A stretch of 64,000 bases of DNA from Rhizobiales bacterium TNE-4 (GCA_019083985.1 JAHRCV010000005.1:83965-147964); one strand, 5' to 3'. Positions 18,692 to 28,140 are shown, numbered from the stretch's first letter. The notes: a model not told the origin generated them from the letters alone. Numbers and translations are program-made.

Positions 18692-21010
18692 TTACGCCGC
18701 CGTAGCAAGCTTGGCCTTGGCAATGATATCGAACACGCGTTGTGGCGTCGCCGGCATATCGATATCACGCACGCCATAGGCGCGATCGAGCGCATCGACG
18801 ATGGCATTCATCACCGCCGGGCAAGAACCGATGGAACCCGCCTCGCCTGCCCCCTTGATGCCAAGCGGATTGGTTGTCGAGGGCACGTTCTTCGTCTCAA
18901 AATGGAAGGACGGCACATTGTCCGCGCGCGGCATGCAATAATCCATAAAGCTCGCCGTGATCAGCTGGCCCTGCTCGTCGAATACGACGCGCTCAAACAA
19001 AGCCTGTCCGACGCCCTGCACGATCCCGCCATGCACTTGGCCCGCGAGCAGCAGCGGGTTCACCGCAATGCCGAAATCATCGCAGATCGTGTAGCGGACG
19101 ATGTCCGTCACACCGGTATCCGGATCGATTTCAATTTCAGCGATATGAGTACCATTCGGGTAGGTCGCATCCGGCGGCACGAAATCGCCCGACGCCTTGC
19201 GCTTGTCTTCAGTCACGCCCGGCAGATTGGCGATCTCGGTGAAGGCGATGCGCTTGTCAGTCCCCACAACGCGCACAGCCCCATCGGCAATTTCAAGATC
19301 CTTCACGCTGGCTTCGAGCTTGCCCGACGCGAGTTCCTTGATCTTCTCCGACAGGTTCTTGGCCGCGATCGAAGTGGAGACACCACCGACGGGGATCGAG
19401 CGCGAGCCGCCCGTGCCATTGCCCGTCGCAACCACATCGGTATCGCCTTGAATGACGCGGATCTTGTCGAGCGGCAAATCGAGATGCTGCGACGCGAATT
19501 GCGCATAGGCCGTCGCATGGCCCTGGCCGTTCGATTGCGTGCCGGAGAAGATCGTCACTGTGCCATCCGTCTCGAGACGGATTTCAACATCTTCGCCGCT
19601 GCCCCATGCCGTGCATTCGATATAGGTGGCAAGCCCAATACCCCGCAGCTTGCCATTCTTTTTCGACGCTTTCAGGCGATCCTTGAAGCCGTTCCAATCA
19701 GCCGACTGCATCGCTTGATCCATATGCTGGGCAAAATGCCCCGTGTCATAGGTGCGGTCGCCAATCGGCGTCTTGTAGGGCATCTGTGCCGGCGTGATGA
19801 AGTTCTTCTTGCGGATCACATCGGGCTTGATGCCAGTCTCGCGCGAAACGCGATCGACAAGGCGTTCCAAAAGATACGCGGCTTCCGGACGGCCGGCACC
19901 ACGATAAGCATCGACTGGCATCGTATTCGTATAGACGCACCGCACACGCACATGGATGTGCTTGGTCGCGTAAACACCCGTCACCATGGTTGCGCCGAGA
20001 TACGGAATATAAGGCCCGTATTGCGAGGCGTAGGCACCGAGATTACCGACAATGTCGAAACGCATCGCCAAGAATTTACCGCTCTTGTCGAGCGCCACTT
20101 CAGCACGCGCCAGATTATCGCGACCCTGTGCATCGCCAATGAAATGCTCGCCACGGTCGGCAATCCATTTCACCGGGCGCTTCAAGCGCTTCGCCGCTTC
20201 CAGAACCAGCGGATATTCACGATAGGCAAAGGTCTTTGTGCCAAAGCCGCCGCCGACATCTGGCGTGATGACACGCAGCTTGTCAGGGGAAATCTTCATG
20301 CATTTGGCTGCCACGGTATCGCGCACACCGTGCACGCCTTGGCTTGAAATCGTCAGCGTGAATTGCTTTGTCGCAGCGTCATACTCACCAATGGCACCAC
20401 GCGTTTCCATGTAATTGGTGATGAGGCGATTGTTCTCGATATCGATGGCAACGACGCGGTCTGCCTTCGCGAAAATGTCGTCGACCTTGGCCTTGTCGCC
20501 CATCTCGGTGTCGAGGGCGAGATTGTCAGGCGCTTTCTCCCACACATGATGGGCGCCTCTGGTGATCGCCTTGCGCAGATCAGCCATGGTCGGACGATCT
20601 TTGTAATGCACCGGAATTGCTTCCGCTGCATCCTTGGCCTGATCGATCGTCTCAGCGACGATAAACGCCACCGCATCGCCCACATGCTTCACCGTCTTTT
20701 TGCAAAGAACCGGTGTATGCGCGACGAAGCTTTGTGAGCCATCCTTGTTCGGTAAGGGCGCGAGGCACGGCACATCGCCGAGATGTTCGATATCGGCAGC
20801 GGTGAGGATAAGCTTGACACCCTTCATGCCGCGCGCGTCCGTGAGATCGCCAATATCGAAATCAGCATGCGCATGCGGGCTCCGCAGCACATAGCCGACC
20901 AGCGCGCGATCGGGCTGCACATCAGCAAGATACTGACCATTGCCGGTAATGAATTTCTTGTCTTCGACGCGCTTGAGCGGCTGTCCGACACCGAACTTCT
21001 TGAGAGCCAT
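18692..21010 (-). CDS. Xanthine-dehydrogenase-family molybdopterin-binding large subunit (CoxL-like)
   Basis: A 772-residue molybdenum hydroxylase large subunit. The N-terminal aldehyde-oxidase a/b-hammerhead domain (IGQP-type start GVGQPLKRVEDKKFITG) is followed by the two Mo-binding domains. The active-site loop AYRGAGRPEA (about 366-375) is form-II type, without the AYxCSFR of true CO dehydrogenase, so CO oxidation is unlikely. The base Glu of GAGEAGS is present (about residue 723). No Tat signal is seen, so it should be cytoplasmic. No gene for the FAD (M) or 2Fe-2S (S) subunits is adjacent, which is unusual; downstream are two c-type cytochromes and upstream a rhodanese. Confidence 0.88.
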   Translation of the reverse strand: MALKKFGVGQPLKRVEDKKFITGNGQYLADVQPDRALVGYVLRSPHAHADFDIGDLTDARGMKGVKLILTAADIEHLGDVPCLAPLPNKDGSQSFVAHTPVLCKKTVKHVGDAVAFIVAETIDQAKDAAEAIPVHYKDRPTMADLRKAITRGAHHVWEKAPDNLALDTEMGDKAKVDDIFAKADRVVAIDIENNRLITNYMETRGAIGEYDAATKQFTLTISSQGVHGVRDTVAAKCMKISPDKLRVITPDVGGGFGTKTFAYREYPLVLEAAKRLKRPVKWIADRGEHFIGDAQGRDNLARAEVALDKSGKFLAMRFDIVGNLGAYASQYGPYIPYLGATMVTGVYATKHIHVRVRCVYTNTMPVDAYRGAGRPEAAYLLERLVDRVSRETGIKPDVIRKKNFITPAQMPYKTPIGDRTYDTGHFAQHMDQAMQSADWNGFKDRLKASKKNGKLRGIGLATYIECTAWGSGEDVEIRLETDGTVTIFSGTQSNGQGHATAYAQFASQHLDLPLDKIRVIQGDTDVVATGNGTGGSRSIPVGGVSTSIAAKNLSEKIKELASGKLEASVKDLEIADGAVRVVGTDKRIAFTEIANLPGVTEDKRKASGDFVPPDATYPNGTHIAEIEIDPDTGVTDIVRYTICDDFGIAVNPLLLAGQVHGGIVQGVGQALFERVVFDEQGQLITASFMDYCMPRADNVPSFHFETKNVPSTTNPLGIKGAGEAGSIGSCPAVMNAIVDALDRAYGVRDIDMPATPQRVFDIIAKAKLATAA

Positions 21011-21047
21011 GAGAATGCCCGTTCCTTACATGCGTAGTGATGACAGA

Positions 21048-21371
21048 TCAGAGACCGGTTTCGACGGGACCGCCTTGGCCAGCCCAATCGAGGAAACCGC
21101 CGGCGAGATGGGCGTGAGCGGGCAAGCCCGCCTCCTGCAAAAGCGCGGCTGCGGTCAGCGAGCGTTTGCCTGAACGACAGCTGAGCACCAGCTGGCGTCC
21201 GGCAAGGGCGGGCAGCGCGTCGGGATCGAGGGCGGAGAGTGGCAGAAGGATCGAACCGGGGATGTGGCCCGCGACCCATTCATTCTCTTCGCGAACGTCG
21301 ACCAGCAGGATGGTGCCCTCATCGAGCCCCTCACGCACTTGATCGACCGTCCAATCCTCGACTGCCTGCAT
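21048..21371 (-). CDS. Single-domain rhodanese-like sulfurtransferase
   Basis: A 107-residue rhodanese with the active-site loop CRSGKRS (Cys65) and the conserved DVREENEW and GHIPGSI segments. It has no signal peptide, so it is cytoplasmic and likely carries persulfide sulfur on Cys65. It lies 37 bases upstream of the molybdenum hydroxylase gene in the same direction. Since that enzyme family needs a sulfurated Mo centre, a sulfur-donor role is a reasonable but unproven inference. Confidence 0.9.
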   Translation of the reverse strand: MQAVEDWTVDQVREGLDEGTILLVDVREENEWVAGHIPGSILLPLSALDPDALPALAGRQLVLSCRSGKRSLTAAALLQEAGLPAHAHLAGGFLDWAGQGGPVETGL

Positions 21372-21585
21372 TGGCTTACCCCGTAGTCTTGAGTCTTAGT
21401 CGATATTAGAGGATGCCACCGGCGCGTCCATGCCCAAACGTCGGCCCAACACCCTTCGTCACCGCCCGTTCTGACCTTTTTGCCGCGCCGCATGCTGTCA
21501 TCCTAGCGCCGCGGCTCCGTTGCAGCGTCTGGAGCGCTGCTTTAGGGTCGCACCCGCTCTGAAACCCCGTGCTGCGCCCGTGCCG

Positions 21586-23811
21586 ATGACCTTCTCCCGC
21601 TGCCTATCTGGCCTTGCCGCCCTGTCCCTTTTGGCCTCGGTCTCGCTGTCCGGTGCTTGGGCCCAATCACCGCGTGTCGAAAAGCTGATCGGCCAGATGA
21701 CGCTCGAGGAGAAGATTGGCCAACTCAATCTTCTCTCCGGCCACCATGCGGTCACCGGCCCCTATGCCACACAGGATGTCGAGCAGGCGCTCCTCAAAGG
21801 CGAAGTCGGCGGTCTCTTCAACGTCTATGGCGCGGAATACACCCGCAATCTGCAGCGGCTTGCCGTTACCAAAACACGGCTCGGGATTCCGTTGCTGCTC
21901 GGCTATGACGTGCTGCACGGCTATCGCACCATTTTCCCGGTACCGTTAGGCCAAGCGGCCAGCTTCGATCTGGCCGCGATCGAACAAGCCGACCGGATCG
22001 CCGCACGCGAAGCTTCCGCGGCGGGTGTGAATTGGATCTATGCGCCCATGCTCGATATCACGCGCGATCCGCGCTGGGGCCGCATCGTCGAAGGCCCGGG
22101 CGAAAGCACCTGGTGGGGCAGTCGCATTGCTGCAGCGCGCGTGCGTGGCATGCAGGGCCTCTCGCTTTCTTCACCCGATAGCGTGCTGGCATGCGCGAAA
22201 CATTTTGCCGGTAATGGCGCCACCGAAGGGGGGCGCGATTATTCGGGCACCGAACTCTCCGAGCGTGCTTTTCGCGAGGTGCATCTGCCGCCGTTCAAAG
22301 CAGCGGTCGATGCAGGCGTGAAATGCATGATGACAGCGTTCAACACTGTCGACGGTGTGCCAGGTGTTTCCAACGAGAAACTCATCGAAGGTACGCTGCG
22401 CAAGGAATGGGGCTTCAAGGGCATTGTCGTCAGTGATTTCGGCGCGATTGGCGAACTCGTCAATCATGGCGTTGCCGATGATCCGGCAGAAGCGGCGTTA
22501 TTAGCGCTGCGTGCTGGCGTTGATATCGACATGCAGGGCAAGAACTTCATTACCGATCTGCCGAAGCTGGTGAAGTCGGGCGCGATCCCTGAAAAGGCAA
22601 TCGACACGGCCGTGCGCCGCATCCTGACCGCCAAGGAAGAACTGGGCCTGTTCGACAATCCTTATGGCCGCAGCGATCCTGCACGCGAAGCGGTTGTGAT
22701 GGCGTTGCCCGAACATCGCGCCGCAGCTCAAGCGATGGCGGAAAAATCACTTGTTCTGTTGAAGAACGACAATGTGCTGCCTCTGTCGAACAAGCTTCAA
22801 CGCATTGCGGTGATCGGTCCGCTCGCTCAGGCCAAAGCCGATACGCTTGGCCCTTGGGCAGGCCACGGTGATCCGGACGAAGCGGTGACCGTGCATGACG
22901 GCATCAAGCGGCTTGTGCCGCTAGCCGAACTTCTGCACGCCACTGGCGGCACGGTCACCCGCTCGTCGAGCGAGGACATTGCCGCAGCCGTCCGCACCGC
23001 TGCAAAAGCAGAAGTCGTGATTTTAGTGCTGGGCGAAAAATCGACGATGAGCGGGGAAGCGGCTAGCCGCTCTAATCTCAATCTCCCCGGTGATCAAATG
23101 GCTCTGGCGCGCGCCGTGCTCGCGCTCGGCAAGCCGACCGCCGTCGTGCTGATGAATGGACGGCCGCTCACCATCGAAGATCTGCACAATGAGGCCCCGG
23201 CAATTGTGGAGGCCTGGTACCCCGGCACGATGGGAGGCCTTGCCGTCGCGCGCCTTCTGTTCGGCGAGATCGAACCCTTGGGTCGGCTGCCTGTCACCTT
23301 CCCGCGCAATGTCGGACAAATTCCGATCTATCACGATCAATTGCCAACCGGTCGACCTGCTGGCGAGAAGTCGCAGCCCTATACGAGCACGTGGCTCGAC
23401 GTGCCCGCGACGCCGCTCTACCCGTTTGGCTACGGCCTGACATGGACGAAATTCGAAGCGTCCGCCCCGCGTGTCGATAAACCGGTCGTCCGCCCCGGCG
23501 ATGTCATGCTGGTCAGCGTCGATGTCACAAACACCGGCAAAGTTCAGGGCACAGCGCAGATCATGCTGTTCCTACGCCAGAAGAGCACGCGGATCTCGCG
23601 CCCCGTGCGTGATTTCAAAGGCTTTGCCCGCGCGTCCATCGCGCCCGGGAAAACGGTGACGCTCACCATCCCAGTGCGCGACACCGACCTGTTCTTTGCC
23701 CGTTCGGACGGCACCTTCGGCCCGCCTGAGGCTGGCTTCATCGATGTGCAGACGGGCTTTGATGCAGGTGCGACGAAATCGCTGAAAGTCGATTGGCGCC
23801 CAAAAGGCTGA
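21586..23811 (+). CDS. bglX: Exported beta-glucosidase, glycoside hydrolase family 3 (BglX-like)
   Basis: A 741-residue enzyme. Signal peptide residues 1-26 end in AWA-QSP. The GH3 N-terminal barrel includes KMTLEEKIGQL-like QMTLEEKIGQLNLLSG, AGVNWIYAPMLDITRDPRWGRIVEG and CAKHFAGNG; the nucleophile Asp is in GIVVSDFGAI. The C-terminal GH3 sandwich (LLKNDNVLPLS) and a fibronectin-like domain (about the last 90 residues) complete the BglX layout. It would hydrolyse beta-linked oligosaccharides in the periplasm. ATG 21586 gives the clean signal peptide; upstream in-frame starts are weaker. Its TGA lies tail-to-tail against the next gene. Confidence 0.92.
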   Translation: MTFSRCLSGLAALSLLASVSLSGAWAQSPRVEKLIGQMTLEEKIGQLNLLSGHHAVTGPYATQDVEQALLKGEVGGLFNVYGAEYTRNLQRLAVTKTRLGIPLLLGYDVLHGYRTIFPVPLGQAASFDLAAIEQADRIAAREASAAGVNWIYAPMLDITRDPRWGRIVEGPGESTWWGSRIAAARVRGMQGLSLSSPDSVLACAKHFAGNGATEGGRDYSGTELSERAFREVHLPPFKAAVDAGVKCMMTAFNTVDGVPGVSNEKLIEGTLRKEWGFKGIVVSDFGAIGELVNHGVADDPAEAALLALRAGVDIDMQGKNFITDLPKLVKSGAIPEKAIDTAVRRILTAKEELGLFDNPYGRSDPAREAVVMALPEHRAAAQAMAEKSLVLLKNDNVLPLSNKLQRIAVIGPLAQAKADTLGPWAGHGDPDEAVTVHDGIKRLVPLAELLHATGGTVTRSSSEDIAAAVRTAAKAEVVILVLGEKSTMSGEAASRSNLNLPGDQMALARAVLALGKPTAVVLMNGRPLTIEDLHNEAPAIVEAWYPGTMGGLAVARLLFGEIEPLGRLPVTFPRNVGQIPIYHDQLPTGRPAGEKSQPYTSTWLDVPATPLYPFGYGLTWTKFEASAPRVDKPVVRPGDVMLVSVDVTNTGKVQGTAQIMLFLRQKSTRISRPVRDFKGFARASIAPGKTVTLTIPVRDTDLFFARSDGTFGPPEAGFIDVQTGFDAGATKSLKVDWRPKG

Positions 23812-24021
23812 TCAGGAACATTTCTGGCGCGGCACGTGGACATAATTGCCCGTGCGCGCGCTCTTCTTCTGCACATAAGTTTTCTTGCAAGTCTTTCCGT
23901 CCGGTGTCTTCGTGACACTGGACGAAGCTGCGGCGGGAGCAGCGGGTTGCTGCGCGTTGGCAGGCATCACAGCGAGATTGCAAAACGCCGCAAGCGACAG
24001 GGCCAGAGCAAGACGGATCAT
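23812..24021 (-). CDS. Small exported protein of unknown function
   Basis: A 69-residue precursor starting MIRLALALSLAAFCNLAV with signal peptide cleavage near ANA-QQP. The mature 45 residues are Ala/Ser-rich then basic, with two cysteines (GKTCKKTY and RQKCS) that could form a disulfide. The start is set by a perfect AAGGAG. Its stop TGA and that of bglX form the palindrome TGATCA, so the two genes abut exactly. No function recognised. Confidence 0.7.
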   Translation of the reverse strand: MIRLALALSLAAFCNLAVMPANAQQPAAPAAASSSVTKTPDGKTCKKTYVQKKSARTGNYVHVPRQKCS

Positions 24022-24080
24022 AGGCAGCTCCTTACACACATGAATCAAACCATAGCCCATTTGCGTTGACCCTAACAGGC

Positions 24081-25319
24081 TTACGCCTGCGGCATTCGCC
24101 CCGCTGCGACATCGGCCACCAAACGCAATTGTGCGGGTAGACAGATGGTGCGCAGATCATAGCCCGCCACCGCATCGCGCCGGGCCTGCTGCCTGAGCGC
24201 ATCGAATGCTCCACGGTTCGCAAGCGCGTCTGACACCGTCACGGCCATCGCCTTGGTATCGAAGAAATCGACCAGCAGCCCATTCTCACCATGACGGATT
24301 GCCTCACGCACCGGCGCTGTATTGGAGCCGACGATCAGACATTCCATTGCCATGGCCTCGATCAACGACCATGACAGCACGAAAGGATAGGTGAGATAAA
24401 CATGCACGCTTGAAATTGCGAGCAGTGACAGAAAATCGCCATAGCCGATATTGCCGAGAAAATGGATCCGGCTCATGTCGAGCGTATCTTTGACTTCATT
24501 GAGGTAATGCTCTTTCCAGCTCCCCTCTTTTGGTGGACGCCCGTAAGACACACTGTCACCCCCCACAATCAGCGTGATCGCCTGCTGACGCTGGCGTTGA
24601 ATCTCCGGCAGCGCGCGGATGAAACTGTGCCAGCCGCGATGGGGTTCGAGATTGCGGTTGACGAAGGTGATCACTTCATCCGCGCCCGTGAGCCGCTGCT
24701 TCTGCGGTCCGACATCCAAAAAAGCATCGGGATGAGGCTGCACATGCTGCGTGTCGATCCCATCATGGATGACGCTGATACGTTCACGATAAAGCGCGGG
24801 TACGGTATCGGCCTGAAACCGGGTTGGTGATACGCCCCAATCCATCGTCTCAAGCGCGAGAATGTTGTTGGCATTCTTGGCGCGCAGTCGCGCATGAGAG
24901 GCAAACCCTTCGTCGGGGAATTCCGGATCAAATCCCATATCCGCCCCTTGTGTGCGGTAATAGAATTCGATGAACAACAGCATCTTCGCGTCAGGATACA
25001 CATCGCGCAGAAACAGGGTCTCGCCCCAGCCTGGATGCCCCAGAATGATATCCGGCTTGAAGCCACGCTTGCGCAATTCATGAGCGGCGAGCCCGGCCGC
25101 TTCACCACGGATCACTTTGGTTTCAAAATCGGACGCGAAAGGATGGATGTTCGGTGTCGAGCCGCGCTGCGGACGATAGCCAACAACGTCGACACCGGGA
25201 ATCTTCGCAGGAGGTTTGTTGATCGTCAGCGCGACGCAGCGATGACCAAGCTGCGCCAACGCCGGCGCAAGATGTTTATACTGCCCCGGAAAATTCTGGT
25301 GCACGAACAAAATATTCAT
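24081..25319 (-). CDS. Glycosyltransferase family 4 protein
   Basis: A 412-residue GT-B enzyme. It starts with MNILFVHQNFPGQYKHLAPAL, and the C-terminal nucleotide-sugar domain includes HDGIDTQHV, FVNRNLEPHRG, HFLGNIGYGDFL and the E-x7-E region SWSLIEAMAMECLIVGSNTAPVRE. It probably transfers a sugar in polysaccharide or glycolipid synthesis in the cytoplasm. No polysaccharide cluster surrounds it. It ends near a cytochrome gene running the same way, 11 bases from its start. Confidence 0.87.
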   Translation of the reverse strand: MNILFVHQNFPGQYKHLAPALAQLGHRCVALTINKPPAKIPGVDVVGYRPQRGSTPNIHPFASDFETKVIRGEAAGLAAHELRKRGFKPDIILGHPGWGETLFLRDVYPDAKMLLFIEFYYRTQGADMGFDPEFPDEGFASHARLRAKNANNILALETMDWGVSPTRFQADTVPALYRERISVIHDGIDTQHVQPHPDAFLDVGPQKQRLTGADEVITFVNRNLEPHRGWHSFIRALPEIQRQRQQAITLIVGGDSVSYGRPPKEGSWKEHYLNEVKDTLDMSRIHFLGNIGYGDFLSLLAISSVHVYLTYPFVLSWSLIEAMAMECLIVGSNTAPVREAIRHGENGLLVDFFDTKAMAVTVSDALANRGAFDALRQQARRDAVAGYDLRTICLPAQLRLVADVAAGRMPQA

Positions 25320-25330
25320 GGCCTCTCCCG

Positions 25331-25636
25331 TTAGGGTTTGAGCGCCGTGTAATAGGCTGCATAAGCCTCAATTTCGGCGTCCGTCATGGTTCTTGACATG
25401 AAACGCATGTCCGGGTGGCGGCGTGCGCCAGACCGGAAGGCCCGCAACTGGTTAACAAGGTAGGCTTCATTCTGCCCGGCAAGATTGGGCACTTCTGTGT
25501 CGCGCGCAATCCCTTCTTCGCCATGGCAACGCGCACATTGCTCGAGATCAGCTTTTAACGGCTTTTTCTGAGCGTAAGCGGGAGCGACGACAAGCGCCGC
25601 ACCCAAAAGCAAACATAGGGTGAGAGCGCGGCTCAC
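25331..25636 (-). CDS. Small periplasmic monoheme cytochrome c (class I)
   Basis: A 101-residue precursor with signal peptide (cleavage near AYA-QKK) and one heme site CARCH; the distal Met is probably in MRFMSRTM. Size and motifs match c553/c4-type single-domain cytochromes. The GTG start overlaps the stop of the upstream methionine synthase-like gene (GTGA overlap at 25633-25636), implying translational coupling, an odd pairing of a cytoplasmic methyltransferase with a periplasmic electron carrier. Confidence 0.87.
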   Translation of the reverse strand: MSRALTLCLLLGAALVVAPAYAQKKPLKADLEQCARCHGEEGIARDTEVPNLAGQNEAYLVNQLRAFRSGARRHPDMRFMSRTMTDAEIEAYAAYYTALKP

Positions 25637-26655
25637 GCACCCACTTCCGCACGCATGAGCGCCGCACCTTCAGCAAGCGCCTTCAGCTTCGCCATGGCCA
25701 CTGGGCGCGGTAGAGGTGCCATGCCGCAATTGGTGCACGGATAGATCCGCTCCTTCGGCACATACTGCATCGCGGCACGAATAATCGATGCCACCTGCTC
25801 CGGTGTCTCAACCTCTTGCGTTGCGACATCGATTGCGCCGACAAGCACATCCTTACCCGTGAGCAAGCTCATCAATTCCATCGGCACTTTCGAATTGGCG
25901 CATTCGAGCGAAACTTGCTGAATGGAGCTTTTCGCCAGCGCCGGAAACGTTTCCTCATAATGGCGCCATTCGGCACCGAGCGTTTCCTTCCACTTCACAT
26001 TCGCTTCGATGCCATAGCCGTAGCAAATATGAACAGCGGTCGTGCAGGTAAGGCCCTGCGCAGCGCGCTCAAGCGCAGCCACGCCCCATTCCGTCACTTC
26101 CTTCATGTAGACGTTGAAAGCGGGTTCATCGAACTGGATCACGTCAATGCCGAGCGCCTGCAATTCGCGCGCTTCCTCATTCAGCAATTCCGCAAACGCA
26201 AACGCCATCTTCACGCGATCGCCATAATACCCGTCCGCGATGGTATCGATGATCGTCATCGGACCGGGTAAGGTGAACTTCAACTTCTTCTTCGTATGCG
26301 CGCGTGCAATCTTCGCTTCGAAGGAGTGGACGGGACCCATGCGGGTCAACTTGTCCGTCACGGTGGGCACAAGCGCTTCGTAGCGATTATTGCGGATGCC
26401 CATCTTCACGCGCCTGTCGAAATCGACACCGGCGATGCGATGCAGAAAGCCATGCACGAAGTGCTGGCGCGCCTGTTCGCCCTCGGTGACGATATCGATG
26501 CCCGCGTCTTCCTGCTCTTTCAACGCAAGGATGGTCGCATCGCGCTTGGCTTCATCAAGCGCCGCGCCTTCCAGTTTCCAAGGCGCCCAGAGCATCTCAG
26601 GCTCGGCAAGCCAAGAGGGTTTCGGGAGACTGCCAGCCAGCGTGGTTTGGAACAT
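25633..26655 (-). CDS. MetE-core methionine synthase, folate-independent MesD-like
   Basis: A 340-residue protein matching only the C-terminal catalytic barrel of cobalamin-independent methionine synthase. Likely zinc ligands are H209 and C211 (HICYGYG), a Glu after them, and C310 in CTNCGMAP. The N-terminal start AGSLPKPSWLAEPE-LW-PWKL and GEQARQHFVHGFL agree with my memory of the MesD branch of short synthases that do not use folate. Known MesD proteins work with the oxygen-dependent partner MesX (DUF1852); no such gene is nearby. The start at 26655 removes 12 unlikely residues. Neighbours are an HTH gene upstream and a coupled cytochrome c gene downstream. Confidence 0.8.
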   Translation of the reverse strand: MFQTTLAGSLPKPSWLAEPEMLWAPWKLEGAALDEAKRDATILALKEQEDAGIDIVTEGEQARQHFVHGFLHRIAGVDFDRRVKMGIRNNRYEALVPTVTDKLTRMGPVHSFEAKIARAHTKKKLKFTLPGPMTIIDTIADGYYGDRVKMAFAFAELLNEEARELQALGIDVIQFDEPAFNVYMKEVTEWGVAALERAAQGLTCTTAVHICYGYGIEANVKWKETLGAEWRHYEETFPALAKSSIQQVSLECANSKVPMELMSLLTGKDVLVGAIDVATQEVETPEQVASIIRAAMQYVPKERIYPCTNCGMAPLPRPVAMAKLKALAEGAALMRAEVGA

Positions 26656-26727
26656 GAACGGATCCTCGAATCGGAAGGAATCCGTCATCACCTATCGGCA
26701 GCGTGGATGCAACCGCTGCCGTTGGCC

Positions 26728-27069
26728 TCAGCCCTCGCGGCGGAAAATCCGGACCGCGCGCGTCCAGCGTTCAACATCGGCGACGACATAGCCACCGGAG
26801 ACCCGCTGTACGAGGCCGAGTTCCTCTGCATCGGCCATGCGCCGGCGTAGTGTTTCCCGGTGGAGACCGGTGAGCTGGCTCAAATCACGCAGACTGGAAG
26901 GGCTGACGACAGGGAAATCCGGCGATGAATCGGCGAAGGATCGCCCGCCGACGAGGAGATAGATCATCAAGACTTCAACGGTGGCCTTATGCTGTTCAGC
27001 ACATTTGAACAGTTCCGCGACCTCCGTAACGATATTTTTGGCGCGCGACGCCAAATGTTCGAAAGCCAT
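26728..27069 (-). CDS. Winged-helix/HTH regulator-like protein
   Basis: About 113 residues from the chosen ATG (MAFEHLASRAKNIVTEVAELF); the frame is open up to 27195. A helix-turn-helix is visible near the C-terminus (SLRDLSQLTGLHRETLRRRMADAEELGLVQRV), like MarR/Crp-type winged helices. The upstream helical part may mediate dimerisation. No ribosome-binding site decides the start. It precedes the MesD-like methionine synthase gene by 72 bases on the same strand and could regulate it. Target and ligand unknown. Confidence 0.7.
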   Translation of the reverse strand: MAFEHLASRAKNIVTEVAELFKCAEQHKATVEVLMIYLLVGGRSFADSSPDFPVVSPSSLRDLSQLTGLHRETLRRRMADAEELGLVQRVSGGYVVADVERWTRAVRIFRREG

Positions 27070-27360
27070 GGTTTGATAAGACAAAATGAAGTTCCCGTGT
27101 CCAAGAAGACGTAGCGGAAACATTGCGCTCTGTGCGGTGAACGTCAATTCGGGCTTCAATGAGTGAAGGCCCAAAACAGGCATGTTGCAGTGCATGCGTG
27201 AAGTTGAACCTGAATATGCTGATTAAACTTAGGCAATTCACCGCTTGAAATATATCACAGGGTCAAAAAAGAACCATTTCCGAGGGGTTTTCGACGCTTT
27301 GGATGCCGCAAAGTGTTTTTAGCTCTCACGATGTCGCATAGATGTTATGCGCGCTCGGAT

Positions 27361-28140
27361 TCAACCAACAAGACCCGCTGCGAGCCCTCGGCGAAAGCCA
27401 CCTGACGCATCGAGAAGCGTCTGCGTATAGGGGTGCTCCGCTTTAAGGCTCCGGAATCGGCTGGAGGGTGCTTCCTCAACGAACACGCCGCTTTGCATGA
27501 CAGCGACCCGCTCACACATATGGGCAACCACGGCCAGATTATGGCTGACGAGAAGCATCGTCATGCCGCGCTCGGCGGCGAGCCGTTTCAACAGATTGAG
27601 AACTTCCGCTTGGATCGAAACATCCAGCGCAGAAGTCGGCTCATCAAGCAGAAGGATTTTCGGCTCCAGGATCAGGGCGCGCGCAATCGCGACGCGCTGG
27701 CGTTGGCCGCCTGAAAGCTGATGCGGATAGCGAAAGCGGAAGCCACGGCCGAGCCCAACAGCGTCGAGCGCCTCCTGGATGCGGCGCTCGCCGTCCCCCA
27801 GCCCATGAATGGCAATCGGCTCCGCCAATGCGCGGTCGACCGTCTGCTTGGGATGCAGGCTTCCGAACGGGTCCTGAAACACCATCTGCACAAGGCGACA
27901 GAAGGCGAGATCCCGCTTGGCGCCGAGCCTTTTCCCGGCGACATCGATTGTGCCACTGCGGTCGGTCGCCAGACCGGCAATCGCACGCAGCACGGTCGAT
28001 TTGCCCGACCCAGACTCCCCGACAATGCCAAAGCTGTCGCCCGGATCGAGGGAAAAGGAAACGCCATCCACCACGGCACGGCTGGAATAGCGCACCACGA
28101 GATCACGGACGTCGAGCGCCTTTTCGGTCATTTCAACCAC
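27361..28140 (-). CDS. Peptide/nickel-type ABC transporter ATP-binding protein (DppF-like)
   Basis: A 259-residue ATPase with Walker A GESGSGKST, signature LSGGQRQRVAIA, Walker B LLLDEPTSALD and H-loop VSHN. It lacks most of the C-terminal oligopeptide-ATPase extension of E. coli DppF (about 330 residues), so it is a short form. Its start overlaps the end of the DppD-like gene by 13 bases. It is the last gene of a five-gene importer operon and should work at the cytoplasmic face of the membrane. Confidence 0.9.
   Translation of the reverse strand: MVEMTEKALDVRDLVVRYSSRAVVDGVSFSLDPGDSFGIVGESGSGKSTVLRAIAGLATDRSGTIDVAGKRLGAKRDLAFCRLVQMVFQDPFGSLHPKQTVDRALAEPIAIHGLGDGERRIQEALDAVGLGRGFRFRYPHQLSGGQRQRVAIARALILEPKILLLDEPTSALDVSIQAEVLNLLKRLAAERGMTMLLVSHNLAVVAHMCERVAVMQSGVFVEEAPSSRFRSLKAEHPYTQTLLDASGGFRRGLAAGLVG

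Noticed and set aside
18740..20347. 535-residue open frame antisense to the molybdenum hydroxylase gene
   Set aside because: The sense strand carries a complete enzyme family; the antisense product is His/Arg-rich without a recognisable fold.
18692..21010. Aerobic CO dehydrogenase large subunit
   Set aside because: The loop is AYRGAGR rather than AYxCSFR, and no coxM or coxS gene is adjacent.
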